From: Idiomarina sp. X4
GTDB lineage: Bacteria > Pseudomonadota > Gammaproteobacteria > Enterobacterales > Alteromonadaceae
Reading direction: 5' to 3'
DNA length: 64,000 bases
NCBI RefSeq assembly: GCF_002808045.1
Contig: NZ_CP025000.1
Span: 2,170,001 to 2,234,000, forward strand
The notes beneath the pieces were generated by a model. It searched no databases, was not told where the DNA came from, and saw only the letters and a list, made by a program, of their open reading frames with translations. This document shows positions 44,413 through 54,204 of the stretch, in pieces (within the stretch, counting starts at the first letter, position 1; each line of letters begins with the position of its first letter). Both the position numbers and the translations under genes were made by a program.

Positions 44413-46569
44413 ATGGATTTAAAAACCATCAGGTTACTACTTATTGTTGTATTTTGCGGCATTTCTTGGGTGAATGCCAACCTTTATTGGCAAGAGTTTC
44501 AGTCATTACCCAGCGAATACTTTGACTCAGAGCATGATATTCAAATAACTCTCGATGAAATCCCTCAAGTCTATCAATATCATACGCGCATTACGGGACG
44601 GGTTTTGCGTGCAAGAGACTTCTTACCCTCCTGGTACCAAGATATAAAAGTGCAGTTAAACCTTTACACTTACGACGAAAGTATCACTCTTAAAGCGGGA
44701 GACACGATACAAGGCACCGCGATCTTCAAAGTGCCAAAGAGTTCTCGTAACGATGGCAGCTTCAACTATAAATCGTACTTAATGCGGCAGGGAATAAGCG
44801 CCACCGGCTCGATCAAAAACGTATCCGTGGTAAGCCGTTCACCTACTATTCGTCAGCAGGTTTTTGATGCCTTAAAGCAGGCGGAGTTAGAGTTCGGCGG
44901 TGTTATTGCAGCTTTAACAATTGGCGAACGCAGCTTGCTGTCATTCGAGGTAAAAGAAGCTTGGCAAAAGACTGGGCTCGCTCACAGCCTTGCGATATCT
45001 GGGTTGCACATAGGTATGGTGGTTGGCTCGGTGTTTCTGTTTGTTTCGTTTTGCTTTCGGTATTTACCAGTGGGTCCCGGTTTTCGCGAGCGTTATAACA
45101 AACGTTTGGTATGCGCCTGTGTTGGTATTGTGGTGGCGGTGTTCTACGCATTTTTGGCCGACTTTGCCATATCGACGGTTCGTGCACTTGTTCTTGCGGG
45201 AATTGTACTTATGCACAAGTTACTTGCTGTTAGGGTTAGCCCCTTGCAGTTGCTGCTAAGAACTAGCTTTGGGGTTTTTGTTATTGATCCGTTTGCCTGG
45301 CAGGATGCTGGATTTTGGTTGTCAATTTGCGCCGTCACCACGTTATTTTTTAGCAATTGGCGCTGGCGCTCAAAAGCAGGACGCTTGGCCAACCTGCGAC
45401 AACTCTGGTTCATCCAGTGGGTGCTGTTAATTATCATGGCGCCGCTATCCGTCTACTTATTCGGCGGTTTTTCACTGTTTGCACCGCTGGTTAACTTGCT
45501 GGTTTTACCGCTTATCAGTTTTTGGATTTTACCGCTATCACTTATTGGAACCTTGTGCAGCTTATTTGAAGGCAGCCGTTACGCTCAGTGGCTATGGTAC
45601 ATCGCAGAACAGCCGCTAGTTTACATAATGCCTTACTTAAATCAGCTCAGTGTTCATCCCTGGAATTGGCTGGCAATAGACACTTTGGCAGCGACCCGGG
45701 ACGCTCGTTTTGGGGCGTTATGGGCGCTAATTATTGTATTTACTGTCCCTGTTGTGCGCGTTTGGCAGCGGATCTTGCTTGTTGTTTGTTTACCGTTCGC
45801 TACCTATGTCTTGCTGAATCAGCGAGACGGGCAACTGCGAATCCATGTGTTAGATGTTGGGCAAAGCCAGGCGATTATTGTTGAGAGAAACGGCCGTGCT
45901 TTGTTAATGGATACCGGAGTTTCTTATCACAGCGGGTTTAGTGTGGCCGAGCAGGTGATTGAACCTTTTTTGCGGTACCACGGATTAGTTCCGGAGCTTG
46001 CGATTATCAGCCATAAAGATAATGACCACAGTGGCGGCAAAGCTTATTTAGAAAATCGTTATCCCGGAATAAAGTGGTTTGGCGCGACAACCGACAAGCC
46101 ATGCCTGGCTGGGCAGACGAACTATTGGAATGAACTGTCTTTGCACACGTACTGGCCAACGGCGTCGTATAAAAAAAGCGGTCAGCTTAGCCGTAACAAT
46201 GAATCGTGTGTCGTACAGTTACGTTGGCATGAATTTACCATGCTTTTCCCCGGTGACATTGAAATGGGGGCAGAACAATCGTTATTGGCTTCAGTTCACT
46301 CAAATGAGGTGCTCAATTCAACGATTCTGACCATTCCTCACCACGGCAGTAAAACGTCAACAAGTTGGCCATTGTTGCAGGCGGTAGATGCTGAAGCGTA
46401 CGTTATTAGCTATGGAAAGCATCGTGGCTATAACTTCCCGCACCGATATACGATAGGTCGTTTACAGCGTACCGGTGCGCCTTGGTTCGGCACGCAAGAG
46501 GTGGGGCAAATCACCATTACCAGTAATGGGTACTCATGGAGTTTGGAGTTACCTCATGAAAACAGGTAG
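44413..46569 (+). CDS. comEC: DNA internalization protein ComEC/Rec2
   Basis: A 718-residue inner-membrane protein. An N-terminal OB-like region (about 50-150) is followed by the competence helices with LAHSLAISGLHIGMV and a C-terminal metallo-beta-lactamase domain from about residue 475: VLDVGQSQAIIVERNGRALLMDTG, SHKDNDHSGG, FPGDI and IPHHGSKTS. ComEC carries single-stranded DNA into the cytoplasm in natural transformation. The family length (about 750) and all domains are present, so it looks functional. msbA follows 35 bases later, an order shared with many gammaproteobacteria. Confidence 0.93.
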   Translation: MDLKTIRLLLIVVFCGISWVNANLYWQEFQSLPSEYFDSEHDIQITLDEIPQVYQYHTRITGRVLRARDFLPSWYQDIKVQLNLYTYDESITLKAGDTIQGTAIFKVPKSSRNDGSFNYKSYLMRQGISATGSIKNVSVVSRSPTIRQQVFDALKQAELEFGGVIAALTIGERSLLSFEVKEAWQKTGLAHSLAISGLHIGMVVGSVFLFVSFCFRYLPVGPGFRERYNKRLVCACVGIVVAVFYAFLADFAISTVRALVLAGIVLMHKLLAVRVSPLQLLLRTSFGVFVIDPFAWQDAGFWLSICAVTTLFFSNWRWRSKAGRLANLRQLWFIQWVLLIIMAPLSVYLFGGFSLFAPLVNLLVLPLISFWILPLSLIGTLCSLFEGSRYAQWLWYIAEQPLVYIMPYLNQLSVHPWNWLAIDTLAATRDARFGALWALIIVFTVPVVRVWQRILLVVCLPFATYVLLNQRDGQLRIHVLDVGQSQAIIVERNGRALLMDTGVSYHSGFSVAEQVIEPFLRYHGLVPELAIISHKDNDHSGGKAYLENRYPGIKWFGATTDKPCLAGQTNYWNELSLHTYWPTASYKKSGQLSRNNESCVVQLRWHEFTMLFPGDIEMGAEQSLLASVHSNEVLNSTILTIPHHGSKTSTSWPLLQAVDAEAYVISYGKHRGYNFPHRYTIGRLQRTGAPWFGTQEVGQITITSNGYSWSLELPHENR

Positions 46570-46604
46570 AATGCACAAAGTTTTAATGACTTATATGAGA
46601 CTAC

Positions 46605-48353
46605 ATGGATTCTCAGCAAAAAAAACAGACGACTTTTAAGCGTTTAATTGGTTATATCAAACCTTACAAACTTGCTTTTATCGCCGCAGTTATTGGTATG
46701 ATCGGATATGCTGGCGTTGATACATTATTCTTCTCACAAATTGAAACCCTTATAGACGACGGGTTAACTGAGCAAAACTCCGATATTCTCATTTACGGTG
46801 CCATTTTCGTCCCGTTTTTCTTTATTATTCGGGGCTTTTTTAATTTTGCCTCAAGCTACTTCTTGAATTGGGTAGGCTTTAAAGTTGTCACAAAAATGCG
46901 ACAACAGTTGTTTGATCATTTAATGAAACTGCCAGTCTCATTCCACGACCAGCATTCTACCGGCGATTTAATTTCAAAAATCACCTATGACACGCAACAA
47001 GTTGCGGAGGCCAGTAGCAGGGCTTTGCTCGTTTTAGTCCGTGAAGGCGCTTTTGTTATTGGACTACTGGGTCTCATGTTTTACCAAAGCTGGCAGTTAT
47101 CGCTAGTCTTTTTGGTTGTTGGACCACTTATCGCCAAAGTTGTCTCGGTCGTGTCTAAGCGTTTTCGTAAAGTCAGCAGCCGTATTCAAACAGCCATGGG
47201 GAATGTGACAACCACCGCCGAGCAAATGATTAATGGCCACAAAGTGGTGGTCATGCACGAGGGTCAAAAGAAAGAGTCAAAACGGTTCTCAGAAATAAAT
47301 AATACGACGCGTAACCAGAACATGAAACTGGTGAATACGCGCGTTATTAGTACGTCGGTTATTCAGTTCATTGCGTCATTGAGTTTGTCGATGGTGCTGG
47401 TTATAGCGAGCTTCCCGGAAATGCTGGGAGAGCTATCGGCCGGTGCGTTCACGACCTTGCTGACATCGATGATCATGCTATTACGCCCATTAAAGCAACT
47501 CACCAATGTGAACAGTGACTTTCAGCGCGGTATTGCTGCGGCAACGAGTGTGTTTACTATTCTTGATGAGCCTATTGAAATTGATAAGGGCTCAAAAGTG
47601 ATTGATCGCGCGGCCGGGCAGATTGAATTTGATGATGTGAGCTTTGGTTACCAGCAGGGCGATGACTTAGCCTTAGAGCATGTCAGCTTCAATGTTGCCC
47701 CAGGCAAAACGATAGCGCTGGTAGGACGCTCAGGGAGTGGTAAGTCAACAATTTCGAACTTGTTGACCCGTTTTTACGATGTTGAACAGGGGCGCATTTT
47801 ACTCGATGGCCACAATATTAATGACTACAAGTTGAAATGCTTACGCCGACAATTTGCTCTGGTTTCCCAGCACGTCACGCTATTTAATGACACTATTGCT
47901 AATAATATCGCTTATGGGGCGTCAAAAGATGTGTCAAAAGACGATATTGTCAAAGCAGCCGAGCAAGCGTACGTAACCGAATTTACGGACAATATGCCGA
48001 AAGGTTTGGATACCATGGTGGGTGAAAACGGCGTTATGTTGTCGGGTGGCCAACGTCAGCGTATCGCGATAGCCAGAGCGTTACTGCAAGACGCACCAAT
48101 ACTTATTCTTGATGAAGCAACCTCGGCACTTGATACGGAGTCTGAGCGTCATATTCAGCAGGCCTTAGGGGCGTTACGAAAAAACCGTACAGCTATCGTT
48201 ATTGCTCACCGCTTATCGACCATCGAAAATGCCGATGAAATTTTGGTGATGGATAATGGTGAAATAATTGAGCGAGGTACTCACCAACAGCTTCTCGATC
48301 AGGAAGGCGCTTATTCCCAACTGTATAACTTACAGTTTCACGGAGGCGCCTAA
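46605..48353 (+). CDS. msbA: Lipid A/phospholipid flippase MsbA
   Basis: A 582-residue half-size ABC exporter, equal in length to E. coli MsbA. Six transmembrane helices occupy about residues 1-320. The nucleotide-binding domain has GRSGSGKST, the VSQHVTLFNDTIANNIAYG Q-loop, LSGGQRQRIAIARALL, LILDEATSALD and the switch His in IAHRLST. It flips lipid A-core across the inner membrane. The stop overlaps the lpxK start (TAATG). Confidence 0.96.
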   Translation: MDSQQKKQTTFKRLIGYIKPYKLAFIAAVIGMIGYAGVDTLFFSQIETLIDDGLTEQNSDILIYGAIFVPFFFIIRGFFNFASSYFLNWVGFKVVTKMRQQLFDHLMKLPVSFHDQHSTGDLISKITYDTQQVAEASSRALLVLVREGAFVIGLLGLMFYQSWQLSLVFLVVGPLIAKVVSVVSKRFRKVSSRIQTAMGNVTTTAEQMINGHKVVVMHEGQKKESKRFSEINNTTRNQNMKLVNTRVISTSVIQFIASLSLSMVLVIASFPEMLGELSAGAFTTLLTSMIMLLRPLKQLTNVNSDFQRGIAAATSVFTILDEPIEIDKGSKVIDRAAGQIEFDDVSFGYQQGDDLALEHVSFNVAPGKTIALVGRSGSGKSTISNLLTRFYDVEQGRILLDGHNINDYKLKCLRRQFALVSQHVTLFNDTIANNIAYGASKDVSKDDIVKAAEQAYVTEFTDNMPKGLDTMVGENGVMLSGGQRQRIAIARALLQDAPILILDEATSALDTESERHIQQALGALRKNRTAIVIAHRLSTIENADEILVMDNGEIIERGTHQQLLDQEGAYSQLYNLQFHGGA

Positions 48354-49339
48354 TGTGGCTTCAACAGCAGTGGTATAAGGCGCGTATTCATCCGCTTTTA
48401 TTGTTACTAGCGCCGTTGTCATTGCTGTTTTGGCTGCTGACAAACCTACGCCGTAGCTTTTATTTTTTAGGGCTATTTAAGCGCCACAAAGTGGATCTTC
48501 CGGTTATTGTGGTGGGTAATATCAGCGTTGGAGGCACCGGCAAAACACCCATGGTTATTGCGCTTTGTCAGTGGCTGAAAGAAGAGGGGTGGACGCCGGG
48601 CATTGTTAGCCGTGGCTACGGGGCGAAAGGCCCTTTTCCTCATTCTGTTGCTAAGAACGATAATGCGGAAAGAACGGGTGACGAGCCGTTAGTGATGCAT
48701 AAACGTACAGGGTGCCCCGTGATTATTGCTCCCAAACGGGTTGAGGCCGCAGAGTATATGGTGGAGAAACACCCTGACGTCGATATCATTATTTCCGATG
48801 ACGGTCTCCAGCACTATGCGCTTAAACGCGATATTGAACTGATTATGCTGGACGCTGAACGCGGTGTGGGGAACGGATGGTTGTTGCCGGCTGGCCCTCT
48901 TAGAGAAGGGCCATGGCGCTTAAAAGGCTCTCAATGGGTAGTGTCAAATTATGGTCGCCACCCATTTGCCCGGTATGTGACGGAAGTCGAAAACGGCCAA
49001 TGGTATCGGGTCGATAATAACGAGCAAAGTGAACTGGATAAAGAACAGACTTATAACGCAGTGGCAGCTATTGGCTATCCGCAGCGGTTTTTCAATTCCT
49101 TGAAAGATCAAGGTTTTAAACTAGAGCAAACCGTACCTTTTAATGATCATCATGAGTTTGTTGAAAGTGATTTGAGCGACCTGAAAGAATTCCCCCTATT
49201 AATGACAGAAAAAGACGCTGGAAAATGCCAATCGTTCGCGTTAGATAATTGGTATTATCAGCCAATAGCAACCAAACTGCCCGATTCGCTTAAAGAGCAG
49301 TTACTGAAAGAGTTGGAAAGGAAACGAAATGCCCATTGA
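48353..49339 (+). CDS. lpxK: Tetraacyldisaccharide 4'-kinase LpxK
   Basis: A 328-residue membrane-associated kinase (E. coli LpxK 328 aa). An N-terminal hydrophobic anchor (LLLLLAPLSLLFWLLTNLRR) precedes the P-loop VGNISVGGTGKTPM, the SRGYGAKG motif and the catalytic IISDDGLQHYALKRDIEL segment. It adds the 4'-phosphate of lipid A. It overlaps msbA by one base and ycaR by eleven. Confidence 0.96.
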   Translation: MWLQQQWYKARIHPLLLLLAPLSLLFWLLTNLRRSFYFLGLFKRHKVDLPVIVVGNISVGGTGKTPMVIALCQWLKEEGWTPGIVSRGYGAKGPFPHSVAKNDNAERTGDEPLVMHKRTGCPVIIAPKRVEAAEYMVEKHPDVDIIISDDGLQHYALKRDIELIMLDAERGVGNGWLLPAGPLREGPWRLKGSQWVVSNYGRHPFARYVTEVENGQWYRVDNNEQSELDKEQTYNAVAAIGYPQRFFNSLKDQGFKLEQTVPFNDHHEFVESDLSDLKEFPLLMTEKDAGKCQSFALDNWYYQPIATKLPDSLKEQLLKELERKRNAH

Positions 49340-49526
49340 AGCTAAAACGTTAAATATACTGGCGTGCCCTAAGTGCAAGGGGAAATTGGTTCACTATGTG
49401 GAAAAAGACGAGTTGGTTTGTCGAGGTGAGCAGCTTGCCTATCCGATTAGCGAAGGTATTCCGGTACTAATTGCCGACAAAGCACGTGAAATCAGCAGTG
49501 AAGAGTTAGAAAAGGTTCCTTCATGA
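49329..49526 (+). CDS. ycaR: Trm112/YcaR family small protein
   Basis: A 65-residue protein with the Trm112-like pattern: [12 protein letters not shown]...[20 protein letters not shown]. Three cysteines remain of a zinc-ribbon-like set. E. coli YcaR sits at the same place between lpxK and kdsB; its role is not defined, although Trm112 proteins activate methyltransferases in eukaryotes. It is translationally coupled on both sides. Confidence 0.92.
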   Translation: MPIEAKTLNILACPKCKGKLVHYVEKDELVCRGEQLAYPISEGIPVLIADKAREISSEELEKVPS

Positions 49527-50284
49527 GCTTCACTGTAGTGATTCCGGCCCGTTATGGGTCAAGTCGTTTACCCGGTAAGCCCTTAGCTGATATCGGCGGC
49601 AAGCCCATGGTTCAGCATGTTTATGAGCGCGCACAACAAAGTGGTGCAGGGCGGGTTATCGTTGCCACTGATGACAGCAGAATAGAAAGCGCAGTAGAAG
49701 CCTTTGGCGGTCAGGTATTAATGACCTCACCAGAGCATAATTCGGGCACCGAGCGTCTGGCCGAAGTGATTAATAAACTGGCTATTGAAACGTCCGAAGT
49801 GGTCGTCAACGTACAGGGCGACGAGCCCTTTATCCCGCCGGAAATCATCCGCCAGGTAGCTGATAACCTGGCTAACCAGACGGCTGCGCGCATGGCGACG
49901 CTTTCTGTACCAATAAACGACGCGGAAGACATCTTTAACCCAAATGCAGTCAAAGTGGTGACTGACAGCCACGGTTATGCATTGTATTTCAGCCGTGCAG
50001 CGATACCGTGGAACCGCGATGAATTTGCGAAAGAGCAGCCATTACAGCCGGCGGTTATTGAGAGTTATCAACGTCACATTGGTATTTATGCGTATCGTGC
50101 GGGTTTTGTATTGGACTACATTACCTGGGAAAACAGCCCACTTGAGCATATTGAGTCGTTAGAGCAGTTACGCGTACTTTGGCATGGCGAGCGTATTCAT
50201 GTCGCTGAGGCAATAAAAACGCCCGCGGCAGGTATCGACACTGAAGCCGACTTGCAGCGGGCGCGAGCACTGGCCAGCAGCTAA
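49523..50284 (+). CDS. kdsB: CMP-Kdo synthetase (3-deoxy-manno-octulosonate cytidylyltransferase)
   Basis: A 253-residue nucleotidyltransferase: [33 protein letters not shown] binds [18 protein letters not shown] holds the metal Asp, and [12 protein letters not shown] and [18 protein letters not shown] contact Kdo. It activates Kdo for lipopolysaccharide inner-core synthesis. It is the last gene of the msbA-lpxK-ycaR-kdsB unit, with an ATGA overlap to ycaR, and convergent with the aminomutase-like gene. Confidence 0.96.
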   Translation: MSFTVVIPARYGSSRLPGKPLADIGGKPMVQHVYERAQQSGAGRVIVATDDSRIESAVEAFGGQVLMTSPEHNSGTERLAEVINKLAIETSEVVVNVQGDEPFIPPEIIRQVADNLANQTAARMATLSVPINDAEDIFNPNAVKVVTDSHGYALYFSRAAIPWNRDEFAKEQPLQPAVIESYQRHIGIYAYRAGFVLDYITWENSPLEHIESLEQLRVLWHGERIHVAEAIKTPAAGIDTEADLQRARALASS

Positions 50285-50291
50285 GCTGGCC
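50272..50291. terminator. Hairpin at the kdsB 3' end
   Basis: Seven-base perfect arms GGCCAGC / GCTGGCC with a six-base loop overlapping the kdsB stop, between convergent genes. No T-run follows, so it may only stabilise the mRNA end. Confidence 0.35.
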
Positions 50292-50303
50292 TTGCCGAAT
50301 CTC

Positions 50304-51650
50304 TTAGTCCATCTTTGACATTTTCGCATACTCATCTTCGAAGAAGAACTTCTCTTCCCCAAACGCCGGCTTAAGATGATGCAGCCATGTTGCATCCGGG
50401 TCATATTTTGCGAAGAATGGGCGTTGTACCCAGTCAGGATTACGGCCCTGAATAAAGCGCAATGCAAACACTTTCTCACCGGCAATTTCCGTCACACCCT
50501 GAACTTCGACTTTTCCTGGCCCGGCACTCATTGATGGCCCACGAACAGTACGGGCAATACCCGAAACTTGCTGGTACGCCTTTTGGAAAATTTCCCAAGT
50601 ACGCTCAAGTGGTACTTCAAAGTAGCGTTTCGCGCCGGTGTCACGTTCAACGAACATATAGTAAGGAATCATGCCCAGCTGCACTTGTTTCGTCCACATA
50701 TTTGCCCAAGCGTCGGGATCATCATTAATGTGGCGCAGTAAAGGCGCCTGACAGCGAATTTGCACGCCAGTGCTGCGTAAACGACGAATGGCTTCCTGAC
50801 ACACCTCAGTGCGCAGTTCATTTGGATGGTTAAGGTGCGCCATAATGGACACGTGTTTACCACCATCAACCAGACGCTCAAGTAGGCGCAGCATTTCGTC
50901 TGCATCCGGGTCGGTAATAAAACGATACGGCCAGAAAGTCAGAGACTTAGTGCCAATACGAATGGTTTTAATGTGTTCAAACTCAGGCTTCAGCAGCCCT
51001 TCAAGGTACTCCGCTAGCTTACGGGTGCGCATAACCATTGGGTCGCCGCCCGTTACCAGTAAGTCTGTCACTTCTTTGTGCTGTGCCAAGTAGCGATGCA
51101 GCTGATCGGCGTCGTTAGAGTTAAACCGTGTTGCCTTGCCCACAAACTGTGCCCAACGGAAGCAGAAAGTACAGTAAGAATGACAGTATTGTCCCTGCGC
51201 AGGGAAAAACAGAACGGTCTCACGGTATTTGTGCTGCATACCCGGTAATGGCTCGCCATCCACGTGAGGTACGTTCATCTGCATTTGTCCGGCCGGGTGC
51301 GGGTTCATTTCCTCACGTAACTGTGTTGCCAGGTCAAACACTTCATTCGTTGTGTGTTTACCCGACATTAAGTCAGCCATGCGCTGAAACGCAGACGGCT
51401 CAAGCATGTCTTTTTGTGGGAAAGTTAGCTGAAACAGCGGATCGTTGGGTACATTCTCCCAATCAATAAGCTCGTTAAACACATATTCATTGACCCGAAA
51501 TGGCAGTACGTTGGCAACGACTTTCATTTCAAAACGCATATCAGCAGGCACTTTGTTCAATGCTTCTATTTTATCAAGCTGTCGGTGCTGATAGACCTTG
51601 AATCGACGAGGTTTAATGATGGGTTGTTGTACGTTAACTACTTGCTGCAT
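50304..51650 (-). CDS. KamA/lysine-2,3-aminomutase-family radical SAM protein
   Basis: About 448 residues from the ATG at 51650, which has AGAGAGG upstream (an in-frame start at 51692 lacks one). The SAM cluster motif CHSYCTFC (CX3CX2C, about residues 156-163) lies in a YRETVLFFPAQGQ context typical of the lysine 2,3-aminomutase family, and a PLP-lysine candidate lies in AGPGKVEV. The downstream segment differs from clostridial KamA and the protein is longer than EpmB (about 340 aa). It may make a beta-amino acid, or act like EpmB on EF-P; no EF-P gene is nearby. Exact substrate unknown. Confidence 0.82.
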   Translation of the reverse strand: MQQVVNVQQPIIKPRRFKVYQHRQLDKIEALNKVPADMRFEMKVVANVLPFRVNEYVFNELIDWENVPNDPLFQLTFPQKDMLEPSAFQRMADLMSGKHTTNEVFDLATQLREEMNPHPAGQMQMNVPHVDGEPLPGMQHKYRETVLFFPAQGQYCHSYCTFCFRWAQFVGKATRFNSNDADQLHRYLAQHKEVTDLLVTGGDPMVMRTRKLAEYLEGLLKPEFEHIKTIRIGTKSLTFWPYRFITDPDADEMLRLLERLVDGGKHVSIMAHLNHPNELRTEVCQEAIRRLRSTGVQIRCQAPLLRHINDDPDAWANMWTKQVQLGMIPYYMFVERDTGAKRYFEVPLERTWEIFQKAYQQVSGIARTVRGPSMSAGPGKVEVQGVTEIAGEKVFALRFIQGRNPDWVQRPFFAKYDPDATWLHHLKPAFGEEKFFFEDEYAKMSKMD

Positions 51651-51845
51651 AAGCCTCTCTGTAATTATCTGCAGTAAGTGACAGACACTCACTGAAAATG
51701 AAATCGGCCTTGTCGCTATGGGTGGCCAGCGAAATGCGACGTAGTATAAATAAATTGAAGGGCAGTTGCACGTTTTCTAAGGAATAAAAAGCAACGTACA
51801 CGAACTAATTGTCGGTATCTTCGGGAAAATTATTGAATTTCGAGC

Positions 51846-51874
51846 AATAAAAAAGGCGCTCATCGAGCGCCTTT
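51846..51874 (-). terminator. Rho-independent terminator of gltA
   Basis: Ten-base arms AAAGGCGCTC / GAGCGCCTTT with a three-base loop. Read leftward it ends in a run of T, 18 bases after the gltA stop. Confidence 0.9.
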
Positions 51875-51891
51875 GTAAGCAGTAGTTAGCC

Positions 51892-53172
51892 TTACTTTTT
51901 AATCGGGCTAAATTCACGCTGTGTGTAGCCAGTGTACAACTGACGAGGACGACCAATTTTCTGGTTTGCTTCGCCCATCATTTCGTGCCAGTGAGACACC
52001 CAGCCAACAGTACGTGACAGTGCAAAGATAACGGTAAACATATTCGTTGGAATACCGATAGCTTTCAGCACGATACCTGAGTAGAAGTCGACGTTCGGGA
52101 AGAGTTTCTTCTCGATGAAGTAGTCGTCTTCAAGCGCAATGCGCTCCAGCTCCATAGCAACGTCCAGTAATGGATCATCACGGTTAAGCTCTTTAAGTAC
52201 TTCGTGGCATGACTCGCGCATAACTGTTGCACGTGGGTCAGTGTTTTTGTAAACACGGTGTCCAAAGCCCATCAGACGGAATGGGTCGTTCTTGTCTTTG
52301 GCTTTCTCAATGTACTTAGGAATGTTCTCAACAGAGCCAATTTCAGCCAGCATACGCAAGCACGCTTCGTTAGCACCACCGTGAGCCGGTCCCCATAATG
52401 ACGCAACACCCGCTGCGATACACGCATATGGGTTTGCACCTGAAGAGCCTGCTAAACGCACAGTAGAGGTTGATGCGTTTTGTTCGTGGTCTGCGTGCAA
52501 CGTGAAGATACGGTCCATAGCGCGAGCAACCGCCGGGCTAATTTCGTAGTCTTCAGCAGGTACAGAGAACATCATGTTTAAGAAGTTTTCTGCGTAGCCT
52601 AAGTCGTTACGTGGGTAGACGAACGGTTGGCCGATGCTGAATTTGTAAGCCATTGCTGCAATCGTTGGGATTTTAGCAATTAAGCGATACGCACTGCGCA
52701 GACGCTGGTTTTCATCATGAATGTCTAAGTCATCGTGGTAGAACGAAGACAAAGCACCCGTGACAGCACATAGCATTGCCATTGGGTGTGCGTCGCGGCG
52801 GAATCCGTTAAAGAAGTTGTGGATTCCCTGATGCACCATTGTATGTTTAGTAATAGTGCTCTTGAAATCTTGGTACTGTTCTTCAGTTGGTGCTTCGCCG
52901 TGTAACAACATATAGCAAACTTCTAAATAGTCTGCTTTTGTTGCAAGCTCACCGATAGGGTAACCGCGGTGTAAAAGCACACCGTTTTCGCCATCGATGT
53001 AGGTGATAGCCGACTCGCAAGAGCCCGTAGCCAGGAACCCTGGGTCAAAAGTGAAGTAACCATGTTTTCCCAGTGTTCGGACGTCAACTACATCCTTACC
53101 TGCCGCCGGTGAAAGTACTGGCAGTTCAATGGATTGGCCGTCAATCTGTAAAGTGGCTTTACGATCAGCCAT
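51892..53172 (-). CDS. gltA: Citrate synthase (type II)
   Basis: A 426-residue hexameric-type citrate synthase (E. coli 427 aa). The N-terminal beta domain ([31 protein letters not shown]) and the active-site stretches [35 protein letters not shown] and [14 protein letters not shown] are present. It condenses acetyl-CoA with oxaloacetate; the NADH-sensitive type II form is inferred from size and the N-terminal domain. AGGAG lies upstream. It diverges from sdhCDAB-sucABCD, so the TCA genes share one regulatory region. Confidence 0.97.
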   Translation of the reverse strand: MADRKATLQIDGQSIELPVLSPAAGKDVVDVRTLGKHGYFTFDPGFLATGSCESAITYIDGENGVLLHRGYPIGELATKADYLEVCYMLLHGEAPTEEQYQDFKSTITKHTMVHQGIHNFFNGFRRDAHPMAMLCAVTGALSSFYHDDLDIHDENQRLRSAYRLIAKIPTIAAMAYKFSIGQPFVYPRNDLGYAENFLNMMFSVPAEDYEISPAVARAMDRIFTLHADHEQNASTSTVRLAGSSGANPYACIAAGVASLWGPAHGGANEACLRMLAEIGSVENIPKYIEKAKDKNDPFRLMGFGHRVYKNTDPRATVMRESCHEVLKELNRDDPLLDVAMELERIALEDDYFIEKKLFPNVDFYSGIVLKAIGIPTNMFTVIFALSRTVGWVSHWHEMMGEANQKIGRPRQLYTGYTQREFSPIKK

Positions 53173-53212
53173 AAGGAAATCTCCTCACTGTTTACTTTGA
53201 AAAAGTGGGCTA

Positions 53213-53242
53213 ATTTAACTCGATCATGCCCGTAAATGTCAA
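53213..53242 (-). promoter_or_regulatory. Probable sigma-70 promoter of gltA
   Basis: Reading leftward, a perfect -35 TTGACA (53242-53237) is followed by an 18-base spacer and TTAAAT (53218-53213), about 40 bases before the gltA ATG. Confidence 0.55.
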
Positions 53243-53377
53243 TTTAATTCGCAGAACGTGAACCAATTCTAGCAAACTATACGTAACGAAGATGAAGAAA
53301 AGATTACTCATTTTTGAGTTAAGTTAGACTTTAGTCGCATGACTAAACAGTTCACTTATCGAATCGTTGTTTTGTCG

Positions 53378-53406
53378 TTGTAAAATGTGGCTTGGGTCGA
53401 TATACT
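53378..53406 (+). promoter_or_regulatory. Probable sigma-70 promoter of sdhCDAB
   Basis: TTGTAA (53378-53383), a 17-base spacer, then TATACT (53401-53406), 82 bases before the chosen sdhC start. It lies in the 316-base gltA-sdhC gap, which otherwise holds the gltA promoter and a palindrome but no gene that I can see. Confidence 0.6.
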
Positions 53407-53415
53407 CTTTCACCG

Positions 53416-53430
53416 TATTTGTGACAAATA
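53416..53430 (+). promoter_or_regulatory. 15-base palindrome at the expected sdh transcription start
   Basis: TATTTGT-G-ACAAATA, perfect seven-base arms around one base, begins nine bases after the -10 element. Its position suits an operator for a dimeric regulator; the regulator is not identified. It does not match the CRP consensus. Confidence 0.45.
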
Positions 53431-53488
53431 TCTTGTTACACACACGTGAAAGACATTTCTTTTGTGCTTTATTAAAAGGCAATCTATC

Positions 53489-53863
53489 GTGAAAAAAGAA
53501 AGACCTGTTAATTTAGACTTATCAACTATTAAATTTCCTGCCGCTGCCAAAGCATCTATTTTGCACCGTATCTCAGGTGTCGTAATGCTGGTGTCTCTTG
53601 CTTTCCTTATTTGGGCTTTTGCTGTTTCCCTTAGTGGACCAGAAGGCTTTGCTCAAATCGAAAACCTGATGACCAGCTTTATCGCTAAATTTATTGGCTG
53701 GGGTATTTTGACAGCGCTAGGATTTCACTTAATTATTGGCCTGCGTCACTTAGTCATGGACATGGGCTACTGGGAAGAGCTCGATTCGGGAAGAACCAGC
53801 GCGGTTATTTCAATTGTGCTTTCTATTCTTCTTTCCGTGCTAGTAGGAGTTTGGCTATGGTAA
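53489..53863 (+). CDS. sdhC: Succinate dehydrogenase cytochrome b556 subunit
   Basis: About 124 residues from a GTG at 53489, preceded by AAAAGG. The start matches the family opening KKERPVNLDLSTIKFP; the frame is open further upstream to 53462, but that adds residues not seen in SdhC. ASILHRISGVVML and three helices follow, with the haem-ligand His in GFHLIIGLRHLVMDMG. It anchors SdhAB in the inner membrane and helps bind ubiquinone. sdhD overlaps the 3' end. Confidence 0.93.
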   Translation: MKKERPVNLDLSTIKFPAAAKASILHRISGVVMLVSLAFLIWAFAVSLSGPEGFAQIENLMTSFIAKFIGWGILTALGFHLIIGLRHLVMDMGYWEELDSGRTSAVISIVLSILLSVLVGVWLW

Positions 53864-54204
53864 CAGCAGCAGCTACTTTCGGACGCAGCGGTTCGCACGA
53901 CTTTATCCTTCTTCGTGCCAGCGCTATCGTTATTTGTTTATACGCATTATTCATGGCGGGCTTTTTCATTTCTACGCCAGATGTCACCTATGAAGTTTGG
54001 AGTGGGTTATTTGCTAACATCTGGATGAAAGTAGCCACTATGCTGGTTCTGACAGCCGTTCTTATCCACGGTTGGATTGGCATTTGGCAGGTACTGACTG
54101 ACTACGTAAAAGCCGCTGGCTTACGTGCTTTCATTCAGCTGGTTTTCAGCGTTGGTCTCATCGCTGTTTGGCTCACTGGCTTATTCGTACTGTGGGGTGT
54201 TTAA
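53857..54204 (+). CDS. sdhD: Succinate dehydrogenase membrane anchor subunit
   Basis: About 115 residues. The ATG at 53857 follows AGGAG and overlaps the sdhC stop; a TTG two codons earlier is less likely. GSHDFILLRASAIVICLYALFMAGF begins the first of three helices, and the haem-side His is in VLIHGWIGIWQVLTDYVK. It is the second membrane subunit of complex II. The sdhA GTG follows its stop directly. Confidence 0.93.
   Translation: MVTAAATFGRSGSHDFILLRASAIVICLYALFMAGFFISTPDVTYEVWSGLFANIWMKVATMLVLTAVLIHGWIGIWQVLTDYVKAAGLRAFIQLVFSVGLIAVWLTGLFVLWGV

Noticed and set aside
53418..53441. Possible CRP site near sdhC (TGTGAC ... GTTACA)
   Set aside because: Half-site spacing does not fit the TGTGA-N6-TCACA consensus; the perfect 15-base palindrome explains the symmetry better.
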